Made by a program: the position numbers and the translations under genes. Positions 16,928 through 25,139 of a DNA stretch of 64,000 bases are shown here, piece by piece. Position 1 is the first letter of the stretch; each line of letters begins with the position of its first letter. This stretch comes from an uncultured Moraxella sp. (GTDB lineage: Bacteria > Pseudomonadota > Gammaproteobacteria > Pseudomonadales > Moraxellaceae). The notes beneath the pieces are model-generated. The model was given only the letters and a program-made list of their open reading frames with translations, did not search any database and had not been told where the DNA came from. Location: positions 1 through 64,000 of the forward strand of contig CALTTC010000004.1 of NCBI GenBank assembly GCA_943908425.1. The letters run 5' to 3'.

Positions 16928-17119
16928 AATCGCTGTTGTTGGTGAGTTTGTTGATTGAAGGATTGATTATTAATTTGACTAACAATTTTAATTAACGATT
17001 TTAACTAACAATATTGTTAATGTTGTATTGTTAATGTTATGACTTTGGTATTAATGATGACATAAATGGGTTATGAAGGCTATGGCGATATTTGGTGGAT
17101 ATGGATTGTGGTGTTTGTT

Positions 17120-17128
17120 TGCTATAAT
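17120..17128 (+). promoter_or_regulatory. Extended -10 promoter of the YoaK-like gene
   Basis: TGC-TATAAT with a perfect -10 hexamer (17123-17128) lies 30 bp before the ATG. No good -35 hexamer is at 16-18 bp. Confidence 0.55.
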
Positions 17129-17157
17129 ATGCTTTTTTATAGGCGGTTAAAGGCGTT

Positions 17158-17823
17158 ATGCTTGCAAAATTACCCAAATGGGCGTTGTATGGCAGTGCCA
17201 TTTTGGCATTTAATGCAGGATTTGTGAATAGCACCACGCTTGTTGGTATTACTCATTTAGCGGTGTCGCACGTGACAGGCAATGTGACGTTATTTGCCGC
17301 TGCTTTGGTCAGCGGTGATTGGGCGTTGTTTGGGCTCGTGTGTTTGACCTTACTTGCATTTTTGTTTGGCGCAATCATTAGTGGTTATGTGGTTGGCTCA
17401 CGCTTTTTTGGGCTTGGTAGGCGTTATGGGGCGGTGCTTGCCTTTGAAGCGGTATTATTGCTAATAGCGTTGGTAGTGATTGACCGTGGGGCAGTGTGGG
17501 GGCAGGTTTTTGCGGCGATGGCGTGCGGTCTGCAAAATGCGATGGTGGCAAGTTATAGCGGTATGGCAATTCGCACGACCCACTTGACTGGCTTAAGCTC
17601 AGATATGGGGGCGACGATTGGTAATTGGCTTGCAGGGCGACCTATCAAAAAATTTGTGCTACTGTTTCAAGCGGTGTTGTGGTATGCCTATTGCGGTGGG
17701 GCGGTGCTTGGGACGTGGGCTTATGCTGGCTTTCGTCATTGGGGGCTTGTTTTGCCGATTGTTATTACGATGACACTTGCGGTGCTTTATCATTGGGTGA
17801 TATTAAAGAGGCGAGCGTTGTAA
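17158..17823 (+). CDS. YoaK/DUF1275-family membrane protein
   Basis: A 221-residue integral membrane protein with about six hydrophobic segments. The start AFNAGFVNSTTLVGITHL followed by SHVTGNVT is characteristic of the DUF1275 (YoaK) family, and RTTHLTGLSSDMG near residue 140 is its second conserved stretch. The function of the family is unknown. AAAGG precedes the ATG. Its last 21 coding bases overlap the end of the convergent glycosyltransferase gene. Confidence 0.9.
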   Translation: MLAKLPKWALYGSAILAFNAGFVNSTTLVGITHLAVSHVTGNVTLFAAALVSGDWALFGLVCLTLLAFLFGAIISGYVVGSRFFGLGRRYGAVLAFEAVLLLIALVVIDRGAVWGQVFAAMACGLQNAMVASYSGMAIRTTHLTGLSSDMGATIGNWLAGRPIKKFVLLFQAVLWYAYCGGAVLGTWAYAGFRHWGLVLPIVITMTLAVLYHWVILKRRAL

Positions 17824-18939
17824 GTTATCATACACTTGCAGGGTGTCATTGACCATTGTGTCTATCTCGTATTCGTAGCTGATGTTGGGGCGCGTTTTGC
17901 TGTCTAATTGCTCGGCAATGCGCGCGCATAGTACTTTGGCATTGTAGTCACGGATTAAACCTTCAGGATACAACGCCGTTAAAATATCATGATACGCTCC
18001 CTTATCCCAACCAATCACTGGCGTGCCCAAATGCAAGGCTTGCAATATCGTCATACCGATGCTCTCAGGCTTGTCCGCCAGCGCTAGGACAATTTGCGCT
18101 GAGGATAACCAATCTTTACTGTCGTGGGGATGTTTGCCAATAAAGCTAACATGATCTAATAAGCCCAATGTGGCAATTTTTTGGTAAAAATCTTCATAAA
18201 TAAAGTGGTTGGCATAGCCATCATCCAAGAACGGCTCGTCCATAATCAACAAATGCAATTTGGGAAAATCGTCCTTTAAATTGCCCAAAATATCAATGAG
18301 CCACTCTTGCCCTTGCTGATTGCCAATGGCGGTAGGAAAGATAAGCCACTGTTTTTTTTCTAGTTCAGGAAACTCCGCAAAAACGTGTTGTAGCCAATGC
18401 ACTGACGGCTTGTGGCGATAAGGGTATAGGCGAGTATCCACGCCACGGCGAATGCAGGTAATGGGCGGTTTGGGTAGGTGTGGGCATTGTGCCAACTGTG
18501 TGTGCAGATAATGGTCAATACTGCGTGAAGCGCTGATGATATGGTCAGCAAAAAACAGCGCCTTACTGTAGTTATTGATGGGATAAAAGCCATAAATACT
18601 ACTCACCACTTTTGGGCGCTTTGAGATACCCTGTAATGCAAAATGGGCAATCCATGCTGGCACACGCGAATGAATATGGATAATGTCGGGATTCTCTTGA
18701 CGCATGAGCCGCCTTAGTCGCCAAATTTGGCGCAGGGCTGTCCACGATTTTTTGGGCATACGCAAGCGGTGATAATAATTACCATCTTGTTCTAGGCGTT
18801 GCACCAGCTCATCATCGCTATCTGCCCCTGCCACGACCACTGCCACATCGCCTCTTTTGTGTAGCGCGTGACTAATGGCATAAATGCCCCGCTCGCTGTC
18901 GTCGTGCTTGAGCGAGGATAGCAAGTGCATTACTTTCAT
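17803..18939 (-). CDS. GT4-family glycosyltransferase
   Basis: A 378-residue GT-B fold enzyme. The N-terminal MKVMHLLSSLKHDDSERGI and DIIHIHSRVP (about residue 92) are typical of GT4 acceptor-side domains, and the donor side has LALADKPESIGMTILQALHLG, the GT4 donor motif. In the usual E-x7-E pattern the second Glu is Gln here (ESIGMTILQ). The sugar and acceptor cannot be told. No LPS or capsule cluster is nearby. It lies 8 bp after the peroxiredoxin gene on the same strand, so they are probably co-transcribed with queC. Confidence 0.88.
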   Translation of the reverse strand: MKVMHLLSSLKHDDSERGIYAISHALHKRGDVAVVVAGADSDDELVQRLEQDGNYYHRLRMPKKSWTALRQIWRLRRLMRQENPDIIHIHSRVPAWIAHFALQGISKRPKVVSSIYGFYPINNYSKALFFADHIISASRSIDHYLHTQLAQCPHLPKPPITCIRRGVDTRLYPYRHKPSVHWLQHVFAEFPELEKKQWLIFPTAIGNQQGQEWLIDILGNLKDDFPKLHLLIMDEPFLDDGYANHFIYEDFYQKIATLGLLDHVSFIGKHPHDSKDWLSSAQIVLALADKPESIGMTILQALHLGTPVIGWDKGAYHDILTALYPEGLIRDYNAKVLCARIAEQLDSKTRPNISYEYEIDTMVNDTLQVYDNLQRSPL

Positions 18940-18947
18940 TGGGTAGC

Positions 18948-19409
18948 CTACAATAGGGCTTGAAGCTGTGCTAGGTGGGTTTTGGCGCGTACGTTGGCTA
19001 AGGTGTGGCGTAATGTACCGTCTTTAGCAAAAACAAAGGTAGTGCGCACAATGCCTAAATGGGTTTTGCCGTATAATTGCTTGGGTTGAATCACCCCAAA
19101 ATGCTGGCACAGTTGTTCATTGGTATCGCTGATTAAGGCGATGGTTAAAGCATGTTTTTGGATAAATTTTTGGTGAGAAAGTAAGCTATCGCGTGACACA
19201 CCAACGACACGAAAGCCGTTTAAACTTGACAAATTTGCACTCAGTTCTTGGGCTTGAATGGTGCAACCTTGGGTGTTGTCTTTGGGATAAAAATAAATGA
19301 TGAGTCCTTGCTCACTGTCAGCAAGCAACTGCGGTAGGGTGGTAGTTTGGGTGATCAATTCATCATTTACCGCTTGGGTAAGAGTCACAGTACAGCTTGG
19401 CAAATGCAT
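18948..19409 (-). CDS. bcp: BCP/PrxQ-type peroxiredoxin
   Basis: A 153-residue thiol peroxidase of the BCP group. YFYPKDNTQGCTIQAQE places the peroxidatic Cys at 49. The usual TPGCT has Gln for Pro, and Gln54 sits where many BCPs have the resolving Cys, so it is either 1-Cys or uses another Cys such as the one in EQLCQHFG. AAGGA precedes the ATG. It lies 9 bp from queC upstream and 8 bp from the glycosyltransferase downstream. Confidence 0.9.
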   Translation of the reverse strand: MHLPSCTVTLTQAVNDELITQTTTLPQLLADSEQGLIIYFYPKDNTQGCTIQAQELSANLSSLNGFRVVGVSRDSLLSHQKFIQKHALTIALISDTNEQLCQHFGVIQPKQLYGKTHLGIVRTTFVFAKDGTLRHTLANVRAKTHLAQLQALL

Positions 19410-19418
19410 TGGTTGTCC

Positions 19419-20138
19419 TTAATAGGTGGGCTGATAGCGCGTGGGGTCGGCAATACCAGCTTCAATAAAGCCTTGCCGGCGTAGATGACAGCTATCACAC
19501 ACACCACATGCCCGCCCTTGGCTGTCGGCTTGATAGCAAGAAACCGTTTGGCTATAATCTACCCCAAGACTGATGCCAAGGCGTAAGGTATCCGCTTTGG
19601 ATAGTGTCTGCAAGGGAGCATCAATCACCAGCGTATTGCCTTGACGTCCTGCAACCGTTGCCAGATTGGCAAGCGTCTGAAAGGCGTGGATATAGTCAGG
19701 ACGGCAATCAGGATAGCCAGAATAATCCACAGAACTGACCCCAATAACAATGTGGCAAGCGTGGCTGACCTCAGCGACTGCTAAGGCATAAGACAAAAAA
19801 ATAGTATTGCGTGCAGGCACATAAGTGCTAGGCACGTTGTTGGTGCGTTCATCGTACTGATTGGCACTGTCATGCGTTGGCACACTAAGCGTGCTATCAG
19901 TTAATGCCGAACCGCCCAAGCCACCAATATCAATGTCAATAATACGGTGGGTTAATGGATACTGTTTTTGTAAATTTTTTGCAAGACGGCTAGCACAATC
20001 TAGCTCACTGCTATGGCGTTGCCCATAACGAAAACTGACCGCAGTTACCGCACGAAAACGTTGCAATGCCCAATACAGGCAAGTCGTGGAATCTAAGCCC
20101 CCCGAAAACAGTACGACGGCATTTTGTTGTTGCAACAT
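19419..20138 (-). CDS. queC: 7-cyano-7-deazaguanine synthase
   Basis: ATP-dependent conversion of 7-carboxy-7-deazaguanine to preQ0 in queuosine synthesis. The 239-residue protein has the PP-loop motif LFSGGLDSTTC at residues 9-19 and a C-terminal zinc site CGVCDSCHLRRQGF with an upstream Cys in the TVSCYQ segment. It heads a tight minus-strand run with bcp and the glycosyltransferase. The later pathway genes queA and tgt are at 36-38 kb. Confidence 0.96.
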   Translation of the reverse strand: MLQQQNAVVLFSGGLDSTTCLYWALQRFRAVTAVSFRYGQRHSSELDCASRLAKNLQKQYPLTHRIIDIDIGGLGGSALTDSTLSVPTHDSANQYDERTNNVPSTYVPARNTIFLSYALAVAEVSHACHIVIGVSSVDYSGYPDCRPDYIHAFQTLANLATVAGRQGNTLVIDAPLQTLSKADTLRLGISLGVDYSQTVSCYQADSQGRACGVCDSCHLRRQGFIEAGIADPTRYQPTY

Positions 20139-20246
20139 GACACACTTCTATAAAATAGGCTAGTTTACTAAAAATTTGTCCAAATCGCAAAATTTTTTTG
20201 TCTAAGATGTGCTAAAATACGCCATTTTTAGCGATATGCCCACGTT

Positions 20247-20879
20247 ATGGACAGTGAAATTATCAAGATTATTTTGGCATTTGTGGTGCTTATTAACCCT
20301 TCTGCCGCCTTAAGTTTGTTTTTAAATATTACCCAAGAGTATAGCCCAAAAGATCGGCGTAAAGTGGCACAAATTGCCTGTACAGCGGTATTTTTGGCGA
20401 TTGCCTTTTTTACGCTATTTGGCGAGACGTTACTCAATTTCTTGGGCATTTCTATTGGCTCGTTTAAAATCGCCGGGGGAATTTTGTTGCTACTCATTGC
20501 CATTGGCATGATGAACGGCGGCGGCAATCCTGCCAAGCCCGATGGCGATGATATTGAAGTAAGCGGTGCGCGCTCCTTGACTTCTTCGGCGGTTGTGCCC
20601 CTTGCTATTCCGATGATGATTGGCCCTGGGGGTATCTCCACGGTGATTATCTATTCTAGCCAAATCAAGACAACTTCTGAGATAGTCAGTGTGTTGGTGG
20701 CGGGCTTTTGTTTGAGTGTGTTGTGTTATTTGGCGTTGATGGCAGCTGGCAAAATCAGTCGGTTTTTGGGGACAACAGGGCTAGATATTATGAACCGTGT
20801 GATGGGTATGCTACTGGCAGCGGTGGCGGTAGAGATTTTTGTGAGTGGTGCACGGCTTGTGTTTCCTAAATTATTGTAA
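20247..20879 (+). CDS. MarC-family integral membrane protein
   Basis: A 210-residue protein with about six transmembrane segments. It shows the MarC/UPF0056 features: an early LINPSAALSLFLNIT, a central AIPMMIGPGGISTVI and a late IMNRVMGMLLAAVAVEIFVSG. Family members have no proven transport substrate. It is divergent from queC and apparently monocistronic. Confidence 0.92.
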   Translation: MDSEIIKIILAFVVLINPSAALSLFLNITQEYSPKDRRKVAQIACTAVFLAIAFFTLFGETLLNFLGISIGSFKIAGGILLLLIAIGMMNGGGNPAKPDGDDIEVSGARSLTSSAVVPLAIPMMIGPGGISTVIIYSSQIKTTSEIVSVLVAGFCLSVLCYLALMAAGKISRFLGTTGLDIMNRVMGMLLAAVAVEIFVSGARLVFPKLL

Positions 20880-21318
20880 TTGACAATTTGGGCATTACGA
20901 AGCGATTGTTTGGTTTATGCCTAAGCCTAGCGTTAATAACGGTAAAAGCCGACTTATAAAAAAGGCTACATTGACTAAGATGAGGTAAAGTTTAGGCTTG
21001 ACAAAACTGGGTGGTAGTAGTCTATAACTGCTTAATCAATGGTCGTGGGTAAAAGCAAATAGCGAGTTTTCTACACGTATTTATGCAGATAACGAGAGTT
21101 CTTGATTTGATTGTACGTTAAATTTAATACTATCCAGTTAAATAAATATAAAGTGGATTTAATGGTCCATTTTAAAAGCTTTATAGCGGTTTTAATTAGC
21201 AACGCCAGCCTCAAGGTTAAAAACTTCACTTAAGTAGCGGTGATAATAAAGCGCTTAATGTGTCATATTAGACTTTGATAATTAAGCTTAACTATCTACT
21301 GGCAAAAATGGCGCGCTT
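20880..21318. other. 439-bp gap between the MarC gene and epd
   Basis: No gene, RNA or clear terminator is visible, although both flanking genes point into it. There is a loose palindrome around TGGATTTAATGGTCCA (about 21155-21170) and a nearby ATCCA/TGGAT pair (about 21132-21158). I see nothing I can name. Confidence 0.5.
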
Positions 21319-22365
21319 TTAATGGGTACAATCTGCCAAAGCCACGCACAGGGCTAACAGGCGGTTGGCATAGCCCCATTCGTTATCATACCATGCTACG
21401 ACTTTGAATTGCCCATTAGCAAGCATTAGCATTTCACCATCAATAATAAGCGAGCGGCGGTCGTGAACAAAGTCGCTAGAGACAAGCGGTGCCTCGGTGT
21501 AAGCCATAATGCCGTGCAAGCTACCGCTACTCGCCTCTTGTAAAGTTTGGCGTATGCCAGCTAGGCTTGGCGTGCGTTGTAAAGTCAAGGTGACATCAAT
21601 CATCGCCACATTGATGGTCGGCACGCGTACCGAATAGCCCGCCAGCTTGCCTTGCAGATTTGGCAACACTTGCAAAGTTGCCTGAATGCTACTAGATGTG
21701 GTGGGGATAATGTTATAGCCAGAAGCACGCGCACGGCGTAAATCACGGTGTGGCGTATCTAGGACGCGTTGGTCGGCGGTGACCGCATGAATCTCGGTCA
21801 ATAGAGCGCTGTCTATGCCAAATGCCTCATCCAATAGCCACAGCAATGGCACGAGTGCTTGGGTGGTGCACGATACACTAGAGATAATGGGCAGAGCGCG
21901 CGTTAATTGCTTGTCATTGACCCCAAGGACAATACAAGCGTCCACTTTATCAAACGGTGCAGCGCCAATGATGACTTGCTTGGCGCCGGCGTGCAGATGG
22001 CGCGATGCTTCATCATAACCACGAAATACCCCTGTACATTCTAGCACCACATCAATGGCGAGTGCTTGCCATGGCAGGAGGGTTGGGTCGGCGTGATTGC
22101 ATAAGGTAATCCGCCAAAGCTTATCCGCTTTTTTGATACACAGTTCATCGCCATCAAGATAAGCGTGGGCATTGATGGCGCTTAATCTGCCGTGCGTGCT
22201 GTCATAATTGAGTAAATGCACCAAGCTGTCGGCGCTAGCAATATCGTTGATGGCGACAATTTGGATGCTCAAAAATTCGTGCTCATACTCCAAAAACGCC
22301 CGCAAGACATTGCGCCCTATGCGTCCAAAGCCGTTAATTGCCACGCGCAATATGGGCTTAGTCAT
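21319..22365 (-). CDS. epd: Erythrose-4-phosphate / glyceraldehyde-3-phosphate dehydrogenase-like protein
   Basis: NAD-dependent phosphorylating aldehyde dehydrogenase of the GapA/Epd family, 348 residues from ATG 22365. The Rossmann start AINGFGRIGRN and catalytic Cys166 and His193 are present. Internal segments DLRRARA, SVRVPTINV and HGIMAYTEAPLVSSDF resemble E. coli Epd more than GapA, so a role in pyridoxal-5-phosphate synthesis is likely but not proven. The active-site motif reads SCTTQ instead of the near-invariant SCTTN (Gln169). The ATG overlaps the last 8 bp of the helicase gene. An in-frame TTG at 22380 is a less likely start. Confidence 0.85.
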   Translation of the reverse strand: MTKPILRVAINGFGRIGRNVLRAFLEYEHEFLSIQIVAINDIASADSLVHLLNYDSTHGRLSAINAHAYLDGDELCIKKADKLWRITLCNHADPTLLPWQALAIDVVLECTGVFRGYDEASRHLHAGAKQVIIGAAPFDKVDACIVLGVNDKQLTRALPIISSVSCTTQALVPLLWLLDEAFGIDSALLTEIHAVTADQRVLDTPHRDLRRARASGYNIIPTTSSSIQATLQVLPNLQGKLAGYSVRVPTINVAMIDVTLTLQRTPSLAGIRQTLQEASSGSLHGIMAYTEAPLVSSDFVHDRRSLIIDGEMLMLANGQFKVVAWYDNEWGYANRLLALCVALADCTH

Positions 22366-24118
22366 TGCTTGTCTCACCAAATAGTTTTTCTGTATCCAAA
22401 AACACTACCGCTAGACGAATGTCGCTATAGCTTACTGTTTGGCGCAGTTCATCATATATGACGTTTAGTACCACGCGGTCGGTTAGCTCTCCTGTGGTGA
22501 TAAGCTTACGAATGGCATTGTCTACCGCCATCAAAATGTGTTCATCAGGGCGTAAAGCGCTTAAGGCAGACACGTCAAGGCGCTCATCTTCCACAAGCTT
22601 GGCGATATGCCCAATAATGGTGCTCTGAGCAAGTTTGCGTAGGCTGGCAATCTCGGCGATAGTCTTGCCTTCTTTTAATAAGGTGAGCGTCTCATCATAA
22701 GTGCTGTGTTTGGGTTTATTGGGGGGTTTTTTGACTTGTGCTAATGTAGCATTAGCGTGCTTGTTTAAAAACGCTTGCTCCGCCTCTAAGCGCTCCTTAT
22801 CACTTAAGCCTTCAAACCATGCTTCGCACTCGGCGGATAGCACCAAAAAACGCCGATTAGCAACTTGGGCAAAATTATCTAGCAATAAGCTTTTATGGTT
22901 AATGCCCAAAAGCTTGAGACCAGACAGGGTACGTACTCGTGATAAGGCAACATAGCCTTGCCCTAATTCAAAGGTGTTGGATAAGTCAATTTCGGCAGCA
23001 TCTAAGGTCATGCCTTGTGATTTATGAATGGTAATTGCCCAAGCCAAACACAATGGTAACTGACTAAAACTCGCCAAAGGCACGCCATATTCGTCATCAA
23101 TGCTCCACGTTTCCGCCTCTACAATAATTTGTCGTCCATCATTTAGCTGTACTTTGGGCGCAAGCGTACCCTCAACGGTCACAAAATCCACGACCGCACC
23201 CATCGTGCCATTATACACGTCAAGCACGCTATTGTTTTTGGTAAACATCACTTTGGCGCCGACTTTGAGAGCGAGTAGGGCAGGCGTGCGTGCGTTTTTT
23301 TGTAAGGTGGTGATGAGTTCTTTATCGCCAAGGGTTGAGGCGCTAAATTCGTGCGCAGGGGTGGTAAGCGTCGCCAATTCTTCTTGATTGATTTTATCAA
23401 CATTGACATTATGGGTATAAAGGCGAGTGCGCGCCCCTTGTACGGTATGGGCTTTGGTGGCGAGCAGTGTTTCCACGGCTAGCGGGCTCACGTCTTGCTC
23501 ACGAATCTCATTAAGAATGCGATTTAGGCTCATTGGCGCATCATCGTTTTCGGTTTGGCGAAATTGCTCAGATAAATAGCAGACTTTCATTAAGGGGGCG
23601 TTATCGACGAGGGTGGTCGCAAGCGTGACCCAGACTTTTGCCATAAAGGCGAATTTGTCTTTGTTGCTTTCGCCTTTTTGTCCAATAGGGGGTAACTGAA
23701 AAAAATCCCCCGACAAAATCACTTGCACGCCACCAAAAGGCAACTCGTTTTCGCGCACTTTTCTTAATACTTCATCTACCAAATCCAGCTGACGAGCGTG
23801 AAGCATGGACACTTCGTCAATGATAAGTACTTTAACGCTTTTTAGGCGGTCAATGGTTGTCTCGCGTTTGTATAGACGGACAAAATCTTGAGTATCAAAA
23901 CTGTCTTTAATGCCAATTCCCGCCCAAGCGTGAATGGTCGTGCCATTCATATGCGTGGAGGCAATGCCAGTACTTGCGGTAATTGCCACGGCAACGCCAT
24001 GCTCATGCAAATAGCGGATGTATTGGTTTAATAGATAGGTTTTGCCAGCGCCTGCTTGCCCTGTCAAAAAGACGTGGTGACCTTGCTTTAAGATGGCGAG
24101 TGCGGTAGCTTGTTTCAT
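22358..24118 (-). CDS. PIF1-like helicase with C-terminal HTH domain
   Basis: A 586-residue superfamily 1 helicase of the PIF1/RecD type. Walker A GQAGAGKT is at 20-27, ASTGIAS and the Walker B segment VLIIDEVSMLHARQLD follow, then GGVQVILSGDFFQLPPI (motif III), and AWAITIHKSQGMTLD near residue 367 with the closing YVALSRVRT. Past residue about 470 comes a helix-turn-helix unit (YDETLTLLKEGKTIAEIASLR) like that at the C terminus of some RecQ proteins. PIF1 enzymes unwind 5'-3' and resolve G-quadruplexes; the bacterial role here is inferred. It is coupled to epd by overlap. Confidence 0.9.
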   Translation of the reverse strand: MKQATALAILKQGHHVFLTGQAGAGKTYLLNQYIRYLHEHGVAVAITASTGIASTHMNGTTIHAWAGIGIKDSFDTQDFVRLYKRETTIDRLKSVKVLIIDEVSMLHARQLDLVDEVLRKVRENELPFGGVQVILSGDFFQLPPIGQKGESNKDKFAFMAKVWVTLATTLVDNAPLMKVCYLSEQFRQTENDDAPMSLNRILNEIREQDVSPLAVETLLATKAHTVQGARTRLYTHNVNVDKINQEELATLTTPAHEFSASTLGDKELITTLQKNARTPALLALKVGAKVMFTKNNSVLDVYNGTMGAVVDFVTVEGTLAPKVQLNDGRQIIVEAETWSIDDEYGVPLASFSQLPLCLAWAITIHKSQGMTLDAAEIDLSNTFELGQGYVALSRVRTLSGLKLLGINHKSLLLDNFAQVANRRFLVLSAECEAWFEGLSDKERLEAEQAFLNKHANATLAQVKKPPNKPKHSTYDETLTLLKEGKTIAEIASLRKLAQSTIIGHIAKLVEDERLDVSALSALRPDEHILMAVDNAIRKLITTGELTDRVVLNVIYDELRQTVSYSDIRLAVVFLDTEKLFGETSND

Positions 24119-24244
24119 AATAGCGCAGCAAAAATAGAGTTATCATAGCTTATTTTTGGGCAATTTACAAAATAATTTATCAAAAAACGCTAAGCGAGCG
24201 TTACATAAAGCCACCGAATGCGTAACGATAATAACAAAGTTGGC

Positions 24245-24273
24245 TTGACAGCACGCGACTTTTTCTCTAGAAT
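24245..24273 (+). promoter_or_regulatory. Strong sigma70 promoter of the YfaZ-like porin gene
   Basis: TTGACA (24245-24250), a 17-bp spacer and TAGAAT (24268-24273) form a near-consensus promoter, 24 bp before the ATG. It is the best-matching promoter I see in the window and predicts high expression of the outer-membrane protein. Confidence 0.85.
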
Positions 24274-24297
24274 TCACGCTCCTTACATAACTTTGAG

Positions 24298-25068
24298 ATG
24301 ATTGTGAAAAAATTAGCCTTGGCAACCCTACTGGCAGCCACCGCGATGAGCGCAAATGCTTATCAAACCGAACTGGGCGCAAGCATTACCCACGTCTCAC
24401 CTGATGTGGGCAATAACGCGACAGGTCTATCTATAGATGGTACGCATTATCTAGTACCTGTGCAAAATATTGCCGGTCAGCCTTATAACGAGCAAGATTT
24501 TTTACAAAACGCCAGCGAAGTACACGGCACAGCCTCTTATGTTAGCGAAAGTGATACTAAAGTCACAAGCGTTGGCGTTGGCGGTGTGTACTACATTCCT
24601 AACACAAGCTTTGCTGCGGTAGCTGATGTTCAGCACGTGCGCTTAAAGTTTGATGGTATTGATGGTACAGAAAACGCCAATGTGACCAGATTAGGTGCAG
24701 GTTATAAGCCGATGAACAATCTGCTATTACAAGCGGGCGCGGTATACGCAAAAGACGGTAGCGACTCTGACACCGCACCTTATGTCGGCGCTAAATACCT
24801 AACTAAAGTAGGTATGAATGATATGGCATTGTCAGGTGACTTGGCTTTGGGTGATGTCAAAAACTTAAATTTGGGCTTGGATTACTACCTTGACCCATCA
24901 TTTAGCGTGGGTGCTGGCTATAACAACGTCGATGCTGGTGAGTCTAATGCAGATGCGTTTTCTATCCGTGCCAAAAAGTTCTTCCAACCTAACTTAAGTG
25001 TTGAAGGATCAGCGGCTTTTGGTGATGATGCCGAGACTTTCTCTATCCGTGGTGCTTACCGTTTCTAA
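24298..25068 (+). CDS. YfaZ-type putative outer-membrane porin
   Basis: A 256-residue exported protein. The signal peptide ends ANA-YQ (cleavage after residue 21). The mature part alternates polar and hydrophobic residues in short strands (VGVGGVYYI, LGAGYKPMNNLLLQAGAVYA, LNLGLDYYLDPSFSVGAGYN) and ends in an aromatic residue (GAYRF), all signs of a beta-barrel. It resembles the YfaZ family of putative porins, which has no settled substrate. It has a near-consensus promoter and its own terminator. Confidence 0.85.
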   Translation: MIVKKLALATLLAATAMSANAYQTELGASITHVSPDVGNNATGLSIDGTHYLVPVQNIAGQPYNEQDFLQNASEVHGTASYVSESDTKVTSVGVGGVYYIPNTSFAAVADVQHVRLKFDGIDGTENANVTRLGAGYKPMNNLLLQAGAVYAKDGSDSDTAPYVGAKYLTKVGMNDMALSGDLALGDVKNLNLGLDYYLDPSFSVGAGYNNVDAGESNADAFSIRAKKFFQPNLSVEGSAAFGDDAETFSIRGAYRF

Positions 25069-25081
25069 GCAGTATCGCCAT

Positions 25082-25114
25082 AAAAAATACCCTTAACTTT
25101 AAGGGTATTTTTTA
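25082..25114. terminator. Bidirectional terminator between the porin gene and rocD
   Basis: AAAAAATACCCTT pairs with AAGGGTATTTTTT around AACTTT. A-rich and T-rich flanks let it end both convergent transcripts. Confidence 0.9.
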
Positions 25115-25139
25115 TGCAGCTAATTTTTACTCAGCTAAT

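Noticed and set aside
20139..20246. preQ1 riboswitch upstream of queC
   Set aside because: The short leader lacks the characteristic stem and C/A-rich tail pattern.
20228..20641. A 137-codon open frame on the minus strand opposite the MarC gene
   Set aside because: It mirrors a well-supported membrane protein and shows no recognisable domain.
24143..24382. A 79-codon minus-strand frame spanning the helicase-porin gap
   Set aside because: It covers the near-consensus porin promoter and the porin signal-peptide region and has no ribosome site or domain.
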